Assembly (NCBI GenBank): GCA_015501585.1
Contig: JADNRY010000301.1
Coordinates: forward strand, 1-64,000
From: Rhodocollybia butyracea
Lineage: Eukaryota; Basidiomycota; Agaricomycetes; Agaricales; Omphalotaceae
Length of the DNA: 64,000 nt
Direction: 5' to 3'
Shown: piece by piece, positions 13,020 through 26,425 of the stretch
Layout of the letters: each line of letters opens with the position of its first letter
How positions within the stretch are numbered: position 1 is the stretch's first letter
Notes under the pieces: model-generated
Databases searched by the model: none
Seen by the model: the letters and a program-made list of their open reading frames with translations, nothing else
What the model was told of the DNA's origin: nothing
Made by a program: the position numbers and the translations under genes

Positions 13020-14090
13020 AATTGTAGACTTACACTCGCATCTAGGAAACTACTCGTTGCCATCGCCAGCAGGTTCATCCGATACAAACTTAAAAACAGG
13101 GCTTGTACAACCCTAGCTGCGTTGTCTCAAAGCATTTAATGCACACGATGACCTTTATCGACTCTATATCTGTAATCTTGTCCCCTTATTCGAATTACAG
13201 GCGGTCCATCCCTTGTGATAAAGCTTTGTCCTCCCAACAAGAGTTCACCATCCCTCTGCTTCTCGAGCCGCCGTTCACCTTCAACGCATCATTGATCAAG
13301 GTTAGAAGTATATCCTCTGCGGAGACAATCAAAGTAAGTTTCCATTCTGATAGGTTTTCACTGCGGCGCAAGCATGTGGGACGTCTTCGTGCTGGAGTAA
13401 TCACTTGAAGTCAGACTCGACGTTTTGCATTCGCTTATAGGCGGGAGCCCCAGTGAGTTCGGCCTGTCGTAGTCCTAATGATCTTCTGTTCTTATTATTA
13501 GGCCATTCCTATTCAGGCACCCGATGTAAGTCTCGTTCATTCACAGGATCAGTGTCTTTTTAACGTTTTCATTTGAGAGGTGAATACAATCTGGGCTTAT
13601 TGAAAAGGGTGAGCATTGAGCGTAGCCTTCATTTGTTCTATACCGTCACCAACTCATGTACGCTTAGATACGAAGCTCGAAAGATGAAAGTTAAGCAAAG
13701 GCGTGCAAGTGCTGTGTGACCTCAATGTATGCTTCTTCGCTCTTCGCTCTTTGATAATGATATAAGCCTTCATCGATTATCGATTATCATTGGAGCTAGA
13801 TGTCTGGGTGATCAAGCTCGTTCTTTTCTTATTGAGCTATTTTATGAATGTTCATATCGCATTTTTCTTCATGATTCCGGTACCTTTTACTATGTGTCGT
13901 ACTTTTGACCGCAGCCTGAGTGTTCATGTGGCAAAATGTATGTTGATAATCATTCGCCTCCTCCGATAATTTTGCTCTCGCTCCCAACTCAAATATTGGT
14001 TCATTTTACCACACTTGTTCCTTCCCTTTCCGTGCCCTAAAATCTTGAGAAGGATCATTTCCGTCCCGCCGGGTCGATGGGATGCTGTCT
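13020..14090. other. No intact gene; coding-like debris
   Basis: Scattered open stretches follow the frame at 12559 (13103-13408), with one more base in the twin copy (CATCCCCTC at 27118 against CATCCCTC at 13249), so the frames differ between copies. Nothing else recognised. Confidence 0.4.
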
Positions 14091-14093
14091 TCC

Positions 14094-15800
14094 ACTTCAT
14101 CCATCGCTCGCGTTATAGGTAACTGTAGATCTTGAGGCCACGCTTTTTGATTCTCCCACCACATGAAGATACCAATAGCTCAGAGCTATAATAGCTGGCA
14201 AGATGATGAAGAGAACCAGTGCAGTTGAGCCGGCGTTGTAGTAGGCGGAGAAATACATGTCAGTTTAGATTTCAATTCTCCAAGGACATCCTCTTAACCT
14301 CCCACATAGCTTTATCCTGCTGGGGAGTCTTTTCGATGGGCAACGGGGTCACAGGTGCGGATCCCGCAGGTACATACAACTACTCTCGGTATTTCAGCTG
14401 ACCCTTCGACTACTAGTCACTACTTGGAAAGTCAACCCCCCATCAAACGGAGAATCCCGTCATGCGTAATATGTGTTGCATTGAACAGAGTCGGGCGCGA
14501 CGCGTTGAAGACACTTGATAGGAAAACACTGGTATGAAAGAAGAATATTTCGTTCTTGGTGCAAGTCAAGTCTCTTGATGAAACCCAGGTTCCGGCAGGT
14601 CATCCAGTCCAGGATTGAGTTTGACCGGTCTACTGGGATTAGAATGATAACCGTTAAGCATTCAAAAGTAAACCCACCCCAAGCCACCCTTCGCGAATCC
14701 AGGTTGACTCTTTGATCATAGCCTCCATAGTTGCAACTTGCAAGTGATCTTGATTTCCAGCAAACAGAAGACCCGGTATTCCACAGTGATCAAAGAATTT
14801 GACTTGCTGAATTTGACTTGCTTTCGTGGAGCTCGCTATGGATGCGGCGTTCAACTAACGAATCAGAGTGAGCATCTGTGTGCAGCGCACGGATGACATC
14901 TTGGTGCTATATTCAGGAGTAATGAAAAACGGGTGCGCATGCATGATAGTAGGGGGAGGTACATCGAGGAATGTGGTTATGGGTTTGATATCCGGAGACC
15001 AGTTTATTCCGCAGGCAGGCATGGTGTCGTCTAAACGAACGTCGTATATGCCGATACCATCTTCTACACTGTGAATTGGACTGCATTATTGAAGCAAAGC
15101 GGAAACTCACACTGCCGGTGAATGTTATGAACCTCCGATTCTTTACACAAAATTTCAGTTCGTTGTCCGTCCGTGTGAGCTATACAACTGTCTGTCTTTT
15201 TCTTGGCTTCCTTCCATGGCTTTGATATTACGCATTGCGTCAATGGAACAGATCGAGAAGAGCGAATATGCCCAGACCTACGTCGGTATTTTCCTCCAAT
15301 ATTCCCATTTTGGCAGAGTAGTCGAGGAAAGAGGGATAGTGATTACATGCATCTGTTCACCCACACATCCGCAACGGAAGATGAGACTAAGGAATATATA
15401 TTGACCAACATAACCCTCTCCGTCAAAGTATGTCTAATGAGAGATAAATGAGCATACTAGTTCAATGCAGAAACAGGCACACCGCACATCCATCTACTTG
15501 TACTTGGGGGGAAAATTGCAAAGGACAGCTACGAACTGTCCCGAAGCCCGCAGTAAGCGTACGCGTAAATGCCAGTTCAAAAGGCGAGGGGTAGATCTGC
15601 AGGCCTGCTCTATAGTATGTACAAACTCGTATAGGAGAATCCAGTACCAGCAGGCTGATTGACTGTTATAATATCAGAGTCTGTAGGAAAGAAGAAGGTT
15701 GTCGGGTACCATAGACCATCGTTGTATTACTATATTCCTCCCATTGCCTGCCTCCTTCCGAGACGTTGAACCCTCTTTTGCCATCTAACCCAGTTGCAAG
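14094..15800 (-). pseudogene. KEX1: KEX1-like serine carboxypeptidase, dead copy 1
   Basis: Minus-strand fragments appear in the order of a Golgi KEX1-type carboxypeptidase (peptidase S10), which trims basic residues from secreted precursors. They are EEYSNTTMVY, a 50-60 bp intron, then NQPAGTGFSYTS (15625-15746); GEGYVGQYI (about 15391-15432); YDVRLDDTMPACGINWSPDI (14949-15053); LLFAGNQDHL (about 14747-14775); PAGTWVSSRDLT (about 14570-14605); VFNASRPTLFNATH and a downstream LRLMG (14437-14513); and a final single-pass segment starting YFSAYYNAGST (14175-14258). Stops and frame changes separate the pieces. The GESxAG catalytic serine is replaced by Gly, and the catalytic His of the usual NASHM motif by Arg. 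The N-terminal part of the enzyme is missing. It is a decayed partial copy; the functional parent is presumably elsewhere. Confidence 0.82.
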
Positions 15801-16179
15801 TCCTTGTACAGGAAGCGACGGAAGTGGACCGACCGGAAGCGCGACTAAATGCCCAGATAGGAAATTTCTCGCAACACGCTAGCTGGAGGCATTGTCCCTT
15901 CAAGCTTCAAGCTTCAGCACTTCAAAGCTTCACCCCTGCCTCCTCGGACCACCAGAGCTCCAGATGCCATTCCGACGTGCCCGAAAGATGGTACGAGTAG
16001 TTGCATTCCGTCCATTCCAATTCCTAAACCTATTGTACGTCCGCGTCCATCGCAATCTTCCGTTTACCCGGTTGCAGCTCGTGTATTATTGAGATATTGA
16101 GTACAGAGATCGGGAGGCGCCAGAAAGTACTGGTAAGATCGCAAGTTTATAGTTATGGTTGAAGTAAGATAGTGCAAGC

Positions 16180-19100
16180 GTCTACATAAGCGCCCATCTC
16201 ATCTCGGTCCGAAGCCTCGATCACAATGGCTCTGGCTTCTTCGTCCAACGGCCACCCAGCTTGTTGCTTCTACGTCCACGGCTGGGGCTCATGTCCCTCT
16301 CAAGCACCCGCGGAAGCTGTTATTGAAAGATAATTGGAGCTAGGTATGACAATCCTTGACGTCAACTTGCATCTCGCACAGTGTTAGTAGCCTCCCTCCT
16401 CGTCTATCCAGCGGTCAAGCCGAAACAATAAAGCTAGTCAAGGACAACGATGGGCTTCGTGACCGCCGCATCCAACCTGCGCTCTGCATCTTACAGGATT
16501 GAGGAGAAAACACGATGGGAGGTACCGGTAAAAGGTAATCGTCGTTTCTTTGAGGCAGGTATCTTCAGTTAACGTTTTACAGAAATAGCTGGAAACATTA
16601 TCCCAGCAATTACTACCACGAGCACCATCATATCTCTGGTCCCAAGCCCCGCCTCTATTCCGAAAATCTCAAGACAAGCTTCGCAGCGTACATCTACAAT
16701 TCAATCCTGCCATCCCACTCAGTACTATCACACTTTCAAGCTTTTCAAGGCCGGATCCGGTGGATGTGGCATTTATCGGAACATGTACACGAAAATCCTT
16801 TGTGAGTCGGCGCGTACTACGCTACAAGACGTGGTAAATTGTCTTATGGGCAACAATGAGCGAGAAGTTAGTGTATAGGGGATGAGGGTGTTCTGGCGGG
16901 TTTTCGATTGGGAGATAACGATGGGAGCACCCTGGAGAGTTTTAGGGGAAAATTTGTCAATCGTGGCGATGAGGCCTTGAGGAAGGGGACTGGCCAACTA
17001 TCGCCGTGGCAATTGGGTCCTCTGTGAGTCATTTCTTCGCCATCGGCTTCGTGCGTTCGCTTAGTATAATACGATTCCCCCAGATTAACCCACCCTCCTT
17101 CGGGTCCCTCCTTTATCCCTCCTAATCCTCTCCATAAACCTTCGAGGAAGAAAACGCGACCAGCTTCTCCGATTTATCCTCCAGTATCACTGAAGAGCTC
17201 TGCACTCAATGCCAATGTTATCGTGGTTTTCGATATGGACTAGGCGTACATAGGGCCTTGAAATCTGGCCCTGTACATGGACACGACTGTCAACACTACA
17301 GAAGGCATCCGCTTCGTCATGGAGAAGGAGGATAACATCTACCCGACGGCTCTGAAGGCCATCATCACCAGGAAGTAACATTATATTGCACGATCCTTCT
17401 CAAGCCAGTTAGTCTTCTTACTGCAATGTCTTTCTCATCAACTCAGTATCCACTCGGCATCGAACTTCCCCTCCTCGATAGTCCCGTTCAAGAATTCCCT
17501 TGAGATGATTGACAAGAAATATATCGCATTTCCCAGTCGTTACTCTACCTGTTACTACTTCCCTGTGATTTGGCTGAGGGTGTTTATGCTTGTGCTCATT
17601 TACTTCCAGTGAAGATGAGCAGTGTACTTAGACGGGTATACCTTGAGTTTTTCATCTTTCAAAAGACTTACAATTCATTTAGCATCCGACCCCTCCAGGA
17701 CCATAAGTTGGCCCAACGTCCTCGCCCCCACCTTTCATCGCCTACAAGCCAGGAGGAATTAGATGTATTTAGTGGGTCGATACGGGTAGCGCCCTTCCTC
17801 GTGTTACAGACGGTCAAAAGTAGTTGTTCTTATCCAGAATGTAAGTTGTTCTTCTCACCGGTAATAATTTCATTGATAATACATGACCTCAGTGATCGAT
17901 GGAAACCCTGTTGCCCACCTGGTGAAGAATGGACAATAGAGACACTTTTTCCCGCTCCCCCCTCACGCCTCAATATACATCAGCTTGGATCGGACGTGCA
18001 TCAAGGAGATCGAGTCGTGCGAAAGTGGAAGAGGATCACCAGCTAGCTTGATCTTCGTAGGTAAAAAAAATGACAGTGTATTCAAGAAGCGTGCAGTTTC
18101 CCAGTTCCCTGTTGAGCAAGGGGAATGAAATACGGGATTTCATGGGTCAGGTATCAACAATAGGAGCTGGAGGAGACCGGAAGTTATGGGATGTTAAGTG
18201 TCTTTTCACTCACTGCTTTGATGCAAGGAATGGGATGCAAGAGCGTAGATCTGGGGATCGTTCCAGTACTTACTTCGAATACTTTTGTTTTTCTCCAACA
18301 ATTTCCATTGTCTGAAGAATCAACACACATGTGAACGTACAGTCTTATTCTGGTGAATTCCACCTGGTTTCCACGTGGCCGCATAGTGGATGGCTACTAA
18401 AGGACAAGTCCTCATGGAAAGGTAGACCCATCTCACCCATACATCCAATGCTATATCTCCGATGGTCCGTCTTATCTGCCCCTACCGCTATGGCTCTAGC
18501 GCTTGTTTCCTTCGGTTTAGCCCCTACCTGTGTCAGTTGCACCCCAACCATCATCTGGCTTCACCAAGCCCAACTCAATCCCGCACCCACACCTGCAACT
18601 GATCCAGATCCAGACATAATTGGGCTTGGGGCTCTCGCGACTGTACATCGCAGAATCGGCGGGAGCACACTTCCTACACTATGAGATGACATAACAGGCT
18701 TGGAACCTGATAACGAGATTTCCATCGGATCTATATACGCCGTAGGCTGGACGAGAGTGGACTGGGAAATGGGGAATGGAAAATCGGGGAGTATGATGAT
18801 ACGGGGTTGGATCCAGTCGTGGCAGAGTTGGAATTGCAATTGGGATTGGGATTGAAAAGAATGGATAGAGTAAAGTAAACAGATGAGAGATTTAGATTTA
18901 CCTATCCTCGGTCGCTAAAGACGATAACCCGAGCTTGAACATTGTCATGGCCGGCAACAGTGATGAGGGGCATGTAAATTACGGCCCTACAAGGCCAACA
19001 AATGCCAAAAAACCTTTGTTTCCGAAACGATATTTCTTCTACTAAGAAATCTTCCATTCCTTCCCAATTCCTCCCTGTCTCTCTCGTTTGCCCTGATTCC

Positions 19101-19800
19101 TGCATCTCTACTAATCCCTCCACTGCACCTCTTCAGTTCTGCTCACTTTCTGTTCACAGCCATCCCATAAGCTGCTTGTGAACACACATCGTGCCTGGCA
19201 AGTTCCCAATTTATCTGAGAAAAGCGCAGCCTTTCAGTAAGGAAGGAAAGATAGAAATTGGACGGTAGGCAAAGAAGGAGCTTGTTATATAAGTGCCATA
19301 AGCTTCTGCGGAACAACTTTATTTAATTTCCTAATGAGGAGAGTATTACTCGACTTTTCTTGCAATTATATAAGACGGTAGAATATATTCAAGTTCATCC
19401 ATCATCTCTATACAGTTCCAAGAGTACAATTGGAAAAGGCCATGAGACTCCGAGCTGATTCCATAGCGACAGCATACTGCTACCACTACAGCTTGGATGA
19501 TTGCCAATTCGGATAAGGACGACAGAGACATTGGAGGACTTGATGATAGGACATTTGGCCATTTTGGCGGTAGATACAGTGACTAGAATAGAGCTACTAC
19601 AAAGTTTCAGCGCTTCAGCAGTAAACTTACCCATTTCCTTGTGGACAAACCAGCTGCAAAAGGATGGAAGTATGGAAGCGGACCGATCGGAGAAGTGGTA
19701 TAGCAACTAAAACACTAAATAGGAAATTTATTGGACACAGTCATTGAGAAGTTGAGGAAGACAGTGGATCACGTAGTTTAGTACTCTACAAAATATACAT
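16180..19800. repeat. Segment A, copy 2 of the tandem unit
   Basis: Second copy of the segment at 2325-5860, again with interrupted plus-strand coding-like islands (KILCESARTTLQDVVN near 16793; FDWEITMG near 16905; a Pro/Thr-rich run near 18550-18610). From 16180 to about 16850 it is nearly identical to the third copy (30056-32110 without the LTR). Beyond that it is visibly more divergent. Nothing points to an intact protein. Confidence 0.65.
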
Positions 19801-19819
19801 AACCCTAATTCAAGCATAG

Positions 19820-22800
19820 TCACACATCCACACACTCTTTCCAAGCTGTTCCTTCAACAAAGTGCGTGAAATCCAGCTTTGTCGTGCCATCTTTATGAAT
19901 GACAACCGAGTTTTGTGGAAAATACAGGCCGCGGTGCAGCCATGGTGGAACCCAGAGTATTGGTTGAGCCATCGAGTTCAATAGCCACCCATCTTTACCA
20001 AGTGAGCCTCCTCTGAGTGCATTCTTCAAAATGTCATCTGGAGTGGTCTGTTTCACAACCGTATTTAAATCTTGTAAAATGAATAGAGGCAAGCACATAC
20101 CTCAAAGACACGGATTGATGAATCATAGGAACCTGAGACAACTCGCCTACGGTCAGGTGAGAAGTCAACAGAGAGTACTGAATCTCGGTGCCCTTCAAAT
20201 GGACCAGCTGCAAGACTCCTGGTATCCAGATCCCACACGCGCACAGTTGTGTCATTAGATCCAGACACAATCCACTTTCCATCCTGAGAGAAACCCAGGG
20301 CCCTGACAGCTTCAGTATGCCCTTCTAACTGCGTAAGATCTGATGACCTTAAATTGAAGAACCGCACCACACTGTCCTGACCAGATGCCCCAATCAGTTG
20401 ACCGTCAGGTGAGAATCTGATGTGGTAGGTCTGGTTGGGCACTTGAAATTTGAATGGTCCTTCCACCAATGCTCCTGTTTGTGCATCCGACACCCTAGCA
20501 ATGCCTGCTATAGATGCAGACCTGATTTGCCCACCATCTGATGAGAAGGCAACAGAGAGTACAGTGCTAGTATGCACATTGGCCTGTCTAAAGACTAATG
20601 AACTTGTTTCCACATCCCACATACAGACCGTTTTGTCATCAGACCCAGATACAATCCTGTCACCTTGTGGTGAGAATGCAACACACCATACCTGCTTGCT
20701 GTGTCCCTCCAATGGGCCAGCAAACATAGTTCCATTTTGCACATTCCATACCCGAATAGTTGTGTCCTTGGACCCTGAGACAATCTGTTCTTCATTGGGG
20801 AAAATGCAATGCAAAGGACCTGATCTTTGTGTCCATGAAGCGGCCCAGCAACAATGGTCCCTGTGCATGCATCCCACACACAGACTGTATTATCCCAAGA
20901 TCCTGAAGCAATGTGATCCCCTTTGGGTGAGAAAGCAACACACTGCACAGTATCTGTATGTCCTGTGTACCTTGGATGATACATTTGTACAGTCCCTTGT
21001 TCATTAGCCCCTACTTGTTCAGTGTCTACTTTGAGTGCTGCCGAGAGCTCCTGATATGCATCCCAGACACGAATAGTCTTGTCCCCCGAACCTGAGGCAA
21101 TTCTCATTCCATCAGGGGACACAGAGACAGACAGGACAGGCTCACTGTGGCCATCAATTGGGGCTGAGACAAGTGCACCTGTTTGCACATCCCAAATGCG
21201 CAGCAATGAATCATTACATCCCACTACAATCTGTTTCCCATTAGGAGTAAAGGCAGCAGAATAAGCATCTGTACCAATAGGGGTAGTGATAGTGATGAGC
21301 TCAGTGCCTGTATATGCATCCCATATATGAGCTGCTTCATGTGACAGGGACAAAATGTGTTTCCCGTCAGGTGAGAAAGCAACAGATCGAATGCCTTCAG
21401 TATGCCCTTTCAATGGCCCATTGACAAGTTTTCCTGTTTGTGTATCCCAAACTTGCACCAAACCATCCTTTGAGCCAGAAACAACTTGGTCTCCATCAGG
21501 TGAAAAAGCGACAGCCCAAACCAATGCTACATGAGTGATAACCAAAGGTGCTATCTTGACCTCACTATGTTCATCCCATTCCCAAATGTGAACTGTCTTG
21601 TCCAAAGATGCAGATGCAATCTGCTTTCCAGTGGGAGAGATGCAAACAGAATTCACTATGTTTCTATGTCCTGTCAGCGGAGCACCAATGGTTTTACCTG
21701 TTTGTGCATCCCACACACGCACAGTTTTATCATCAGAGCCAGACACGATGCTTTTGCCATCACATGAGAAGGCAATACTATTGATCTCCCCATCATGTCC
21801 AGTGAATGGCCCAACAAGTAGATCACCTGTGCGTGCATCCCAGACCCACAGTGTTCTGTCAGCTGACCCTGAGGCAATATGATTCCCATCAGGTGAGAAG
21901 GCAACAGACCAAACCCAGCCACTATGACCCTCAATTGTTGCTTGCAGTCTTGGCCATTGCCCACTCATAGAGCTTTGAATGCCCACTGTTTTATCTGGAA
22001 CAAGCAAGGAAGAATACTGCTTCCTGATTTTTGACTCACTAGGTGCAAATGGAAGTGCTGAAAGATAGATGTGGGGCACACTATGTGAAATGACCGGGGC
22101 GAATCTGAGCACAAACTTGACTGCATCTGTTGCAAAATGTGCAAGTTCCTCCTCATGCCAGTGATTCTATACAAACAATTAAAATCAGCAATGTCAGTAA
22201 CTTAACTGTCAAGTAATTGTGCAGAAACCCACTTTGGCAAGATTGGCCACAGCTTCAAGTGCATCTATTGCAACTCCAACTTTCTGCTGTACACAGAGGA
22301 CCTCAAGCCAAAACATAAATTTGGTATACATCAGGTCCTTCAGGTCTACTAGGAGGCCATCTCGAAGAAGCGGGGTAGCAGAACTAATGGGGGTAGCAGA
22401 ATGGGGGGTAGCAGAACCAATAACTGCAAGATGACTGGCCCAGTACAAACTTGAATACAATAACTGGGGAGAAATGTGATCTGTAATGCGTTTGGAAAGG
22501 TCTGTAATGCATTCCGATAGGCCTGGGACTTTGGTGGTGTAAATATGCGAGTCTTCAAATCCACAGATATTGAATTGAAGTTCTTTCTTCAGGATATGCA
22601 AGCACCCTCGTGCAATCTGGGGCTCCAAGATAGACGGGTCAATAAACCATGGTTTGTCACCAGAACGAGCACGGTCAGTGAGATAATCAGAGAAGGATGC
22701 ATGGAGTATCTTCACGTGTTGGCCAGGAGCCCACTGCAAGACACATCCAAGCCTGCCAAAAATGCGGCTAGATGAGTGTTTTGGAACTAAGAGTGCATCA

Positions 22801-25102
22801 ATCAATGCAACAGACACTGAAGTCTTCCCAAGTATTACTACAGATAGGGCTGCTTGAGCTTCTCTGACAAAGGTTGGGTCATTCCATGGTCCTGCAACTT
22901 CTAGTGCTCCAGCATAAAGATCATCAAGGGTAGTCAGTCCCTTGTCTAGAAGGCTCTCAAGGGCATGATCAAGGTCATATGACTGGAGAAGATATCTTGT
23001 GGCTGTAGAAGCCCAAATGAAGAGACCTGAGGAGTGCTTAGTGAGAGCTTCCATTTTTGACTCCCCAGGCCAGGTAGAACCCAACTCCTGCTGCTCCCGT
23101 ATCTCTCTCATCTCAATGTCAAGGTAGATGCGGATGTCTACAAGGCTGGACAGCAGTGTAATATCAAGCAAGTGCTTGGCAATCTTGGGTTGATTCTCAA
23201 ATTTTGATGCAATATCAGAATCGGGGCGACTGGTTATGAAGAAGCGAACTGCAGTGGGGAGTTTGGGGAACTCATTTGAGATCAAAGAGACAAGAGTCCG
23301 CCGGGAGTCTGCATCGCCGCATTCATCCAAAGCATCTAGAACAACAATGATTGGGCCATGGATGTGATTCTGCGCCCCAGTGAGAGGTTCAAGAAGGAGT
23401 TTTTGGAATTGTGTATAGATGGGGGAGTCAATCAAGGCAGAATCTTTTTCAATGGCATCACAGATAGCAGATGCCACATAAATATTTGAGCGTGCCAGGT
23501 GGAATGCAATGGTGCGAATGACATCAGCAGGGTCACTCTTATTTCTGGTGAAGAACAAAAATGCACCAAGCCGTCCAAGCTCTCGGAAGTATTGAGAGAT
23601 AGATGTAGCTATCGTACTTTTCCCTGCCCCTGCAACGCCCGACAGCCAGAGAATATTCCCGGGACTGCTGTCATCCGGTGGTGTGGTCAGCCAGTTCGTA
23701 ATCAATCCTCGTATTTCCTCGCGGGTTCCAGGTAAGCACTCAGGGCGTAAACTCGCGTTCATCTTCACCGGTTCGAGGCTATTAAGCTTCTGTGTTTGAG
23801 CTGAGGTTGGACATGAATATTTAGCAGGCGTAGATCCAGTAACCTGTACTCACCAGTCTTTTCCACCATTTTAGCACTCTCTTCTGCCATTGCCAGCGTT
23901 TTGGTCGACACATACAATGTTTCCAGTGCTGTTCCCCTATCGAGGGATTCCCCAAACTTCTGAAATGCATTGACAAAACCTTTAATCTTGTCACTGTCTT
24001 CAGAGAGAACATTCTTGAGGAGTCTGACTGTAAAGTTAATCAGCGTAAAGAAAGAACAGTTCTAAAATATATGTACCACCGAATCCATGGCCAGTATATT
24101 CCCGAATGAACAATGCACATTCTCCTGTCTGTTTGACTAACGCATAGACTGTCGTTTCAAGACGCGTGATTTTTTCGGATGCTGATTTGATATCTTTCGC
24201 AAAAGTATAGACCTCAGCCATAGTCTGGACCAGTCTGCAAACATCTTCGTCTGTCTCCTTCTGTTTCTCTACGGCCTAATTATGACATTAGTGTATACGA
24301 GGGGACATTCAACGGCAGGCTACCTTGTACACCGAATCCAGCACGTTCCAGGCCACATTGGAATACGGATGAATCTATAACGGGACATCGGTAAATGCGC
24401 ATAAAGAGTGTTACATCTATTCCTTGCCTTGGCTAGCGCAGCACCGACAATCCTGAGCTTGGAGAGCACGGTTTCTAGGTTATACAACAGATCACCATTG
24501 TTCACTCCAGTATTCACGATTTTTTCAATCGTGGAACCCGTCCCCGTGCTTTGGAGAGTCTCAGTATCTTGTGTTGTGTTGGCAAGAGTGACTGCCGCGG
24601 CTTGAAGATTGTCGATGGAGGTCAGACGCACAATAAGAGTGGGTTGTAGCGTGTCTGTTGCGTGGTTCCCCTCCACAGGCTTGAGCACGATAGAGAAATC
24701 TACAAGGCTGGTATCAGGAGCGGCGCAAATACAACGAATGCTGGCGCACCTGTCCGCTCTTCATCTGTCTTGAGTAGCTGACCAATCTCCATCTTCTTTT
24801 TGGCTAGACATTTACTAGGAGGAATAGTAGATTTATGGAAAACCTGCAAAGCGATGGCGGAAGATGGACTATCCACCGATCTTATGCAAGTTCAGTACCC
24901 CACGTTCACCGTTGATTGAGCGGATGGACTTACAAACTGCAAATCTGGTTCCACATGGCCTCCCACTTTCTGCTCGGGGTTGTCTGATAGACCCTCTTGT
25001 CATCGATGTCAATCGCGACAAAGAGATTTGGGATATCGTGGCCTGGGAGATGGATACGGTTCGGCTTCCAGTTGATATCACGGACGCTTATAACTGGATG
25101 AT
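19820..25102 (-). CDS. C2-NACHT-WD40 NLR-like receptor, copy 2 (one frameshift)
   Basis: Multi-exon minus-strand gene. In order: a C2-like region (PNLFVAIDID, WNQICS, then MEIGQLLKTDEGRTDF after a 65 bp intron); linker exons (IHPYSNVAW; AVEKQKETDEDVC to TGHGFG; RLLKNVLSEDSDK); a NACHT exon 22209-23768 with Walker A GVAGAGKST (its residues 44-52), Walker B VVLDALDEC and ITSRPDSDI; an intron (GTGGGT...TATAG) at about 22167-22231; 14 WD40 repeats (20065-22150), enough for two seven-blade propellers; and a last exon 19820-20080 after a GTATGT intron. A 1-base loss near 20796 (TTCATTGGGG against TCCATTTGGGG in copy 1) breaks repeat 9; otherwise every exon is open. The class binds NTP through NACHT and senses ligands with WD40. 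If the loss is an assembly error, this is the functional copy. The true start codon upstream of the C2 exon is not resolved. Confidence 0.85.
24375..24427 (-). other. GC-AG intron in NLR copy 2
   Basis: 53 bp intron with donor AAG|GCAAGG and acceptor CGTTATAG. It joins ALAK to IHPYSNVAW in phase. Equivalent to 10508-10561. Confidence 0.7.
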
Positions 25103-26407
25103 CTCAGTGAGTATGTGCTGTACGATAAGGCTGGACTTAACTCACTCGTCAGTTTGTAGCTTTGTCCCATCGTCGAGGTAGCAGTTCAAGAGAGACAATC
25201 CGATAACAAGGCGTCCACCACGTTGTACCAACGTGAACGGATAATTCTGGCCAATCGGGTAACTTGACATCTGTTATTCTTGAGTGCTGCGTGACCTAGC
25301 TTGGTTTTGATAGAGCTGTCAATCTTCAAGCTTCCTGCGCCACGCCATGGGTTCTACATGTTTATCGGAAAAAGCAGTCACTAGTTAACTTGTGAGTGGT
25401 CAAGACTGTTGACGAGAGGAAACGAATGTAAAAAAAAAGCCAATGCAAGTGCACTACCAATGATACGCACGCGACATGAGATATCTTGTCGCATATTGTA
25501 ATCAGCTCGTCTTGCTTATTGAGCTATTCGGTTTCTGCTCTTGTTTCTCATTTACTGATTCGTGACAGGTTGATTGGATAAACGGAAATGAAATTGATAA
25601 CAAGTGCAATGAGGACAAGAAATAACTGCTGCTATTCGGAATTGTATCGTCCTCCAGATAGGACTAGTGAATGTTATTTTGTGTTACTTGTAGTGTGAGA
25701 GTGTGGACTAGAGAAACCGACAGAGAAGAAGGAGAAGGGAACAAAACGGCGAAGGCGAATAATAAGCTGATGGTGAACGGATCGGGAGTATGACAGGAAG
25801 AACGAGTCTATCGTCAGATCTCAAATCATACAGAGCCAGAAAATATCGATAAGACCTGCAGCTATCCTGACCAGAAACGACCCGAGAGAGAAAGAGAACG
25901 ACAGTTGGGTCCACAAGGTTCGCGCGCAAGGACCCGCCATCAATCCCTCCAGCTAACACCCTCCTGTCTCCTCTGGATATTGAGGCCCACCACACAGGCC
26001 ACATCATGGGTTCCGTTGCCATAAAGCCGCTCCTGCCTTTTGCAGACACCATCGCGACGTCTCCTGAGATAATGACGTCAAGCGCGGGGTACTAGTCATT
26101 GCATTTCGTCCATTCCTAACCCATTGTGGATCCATTGCATTCCTCCGTTTACCCAGGGGCCAGGAGGCGAGTGACGCAGCTCGGGTATTGGGTGTATTCA
26201 ATATTCAGTATTGCGAGGCGCCTGAGAGTACTTGTGAGTTCATAACCGTGGATTGATGATAAGATAGAGCAGTGGTTCAATTGGAATTATATCTTTGATT
26301 GGAATTATATCTTTGAAAAAGACGCGACTTGACGCGACTCGGAAGGAAGGAAGAACCGGCGCGGTCCCGATTCCGTAATTTCTCAGTCACGGTACCGAAT
26401 AATCTTA
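25103..26407. other. Upstream region of NLR copy 2; no firm gene
   Basis: Near-identical repeat of 11237-12540, with only scattered single-base differences seen. Same unresolved first exon and same direct repeat of TTGGAATTATATCTTTGA. Confidence 0.4.
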
Positions 26408-26425
26408 TCCTTGTCTCCTTCCACG

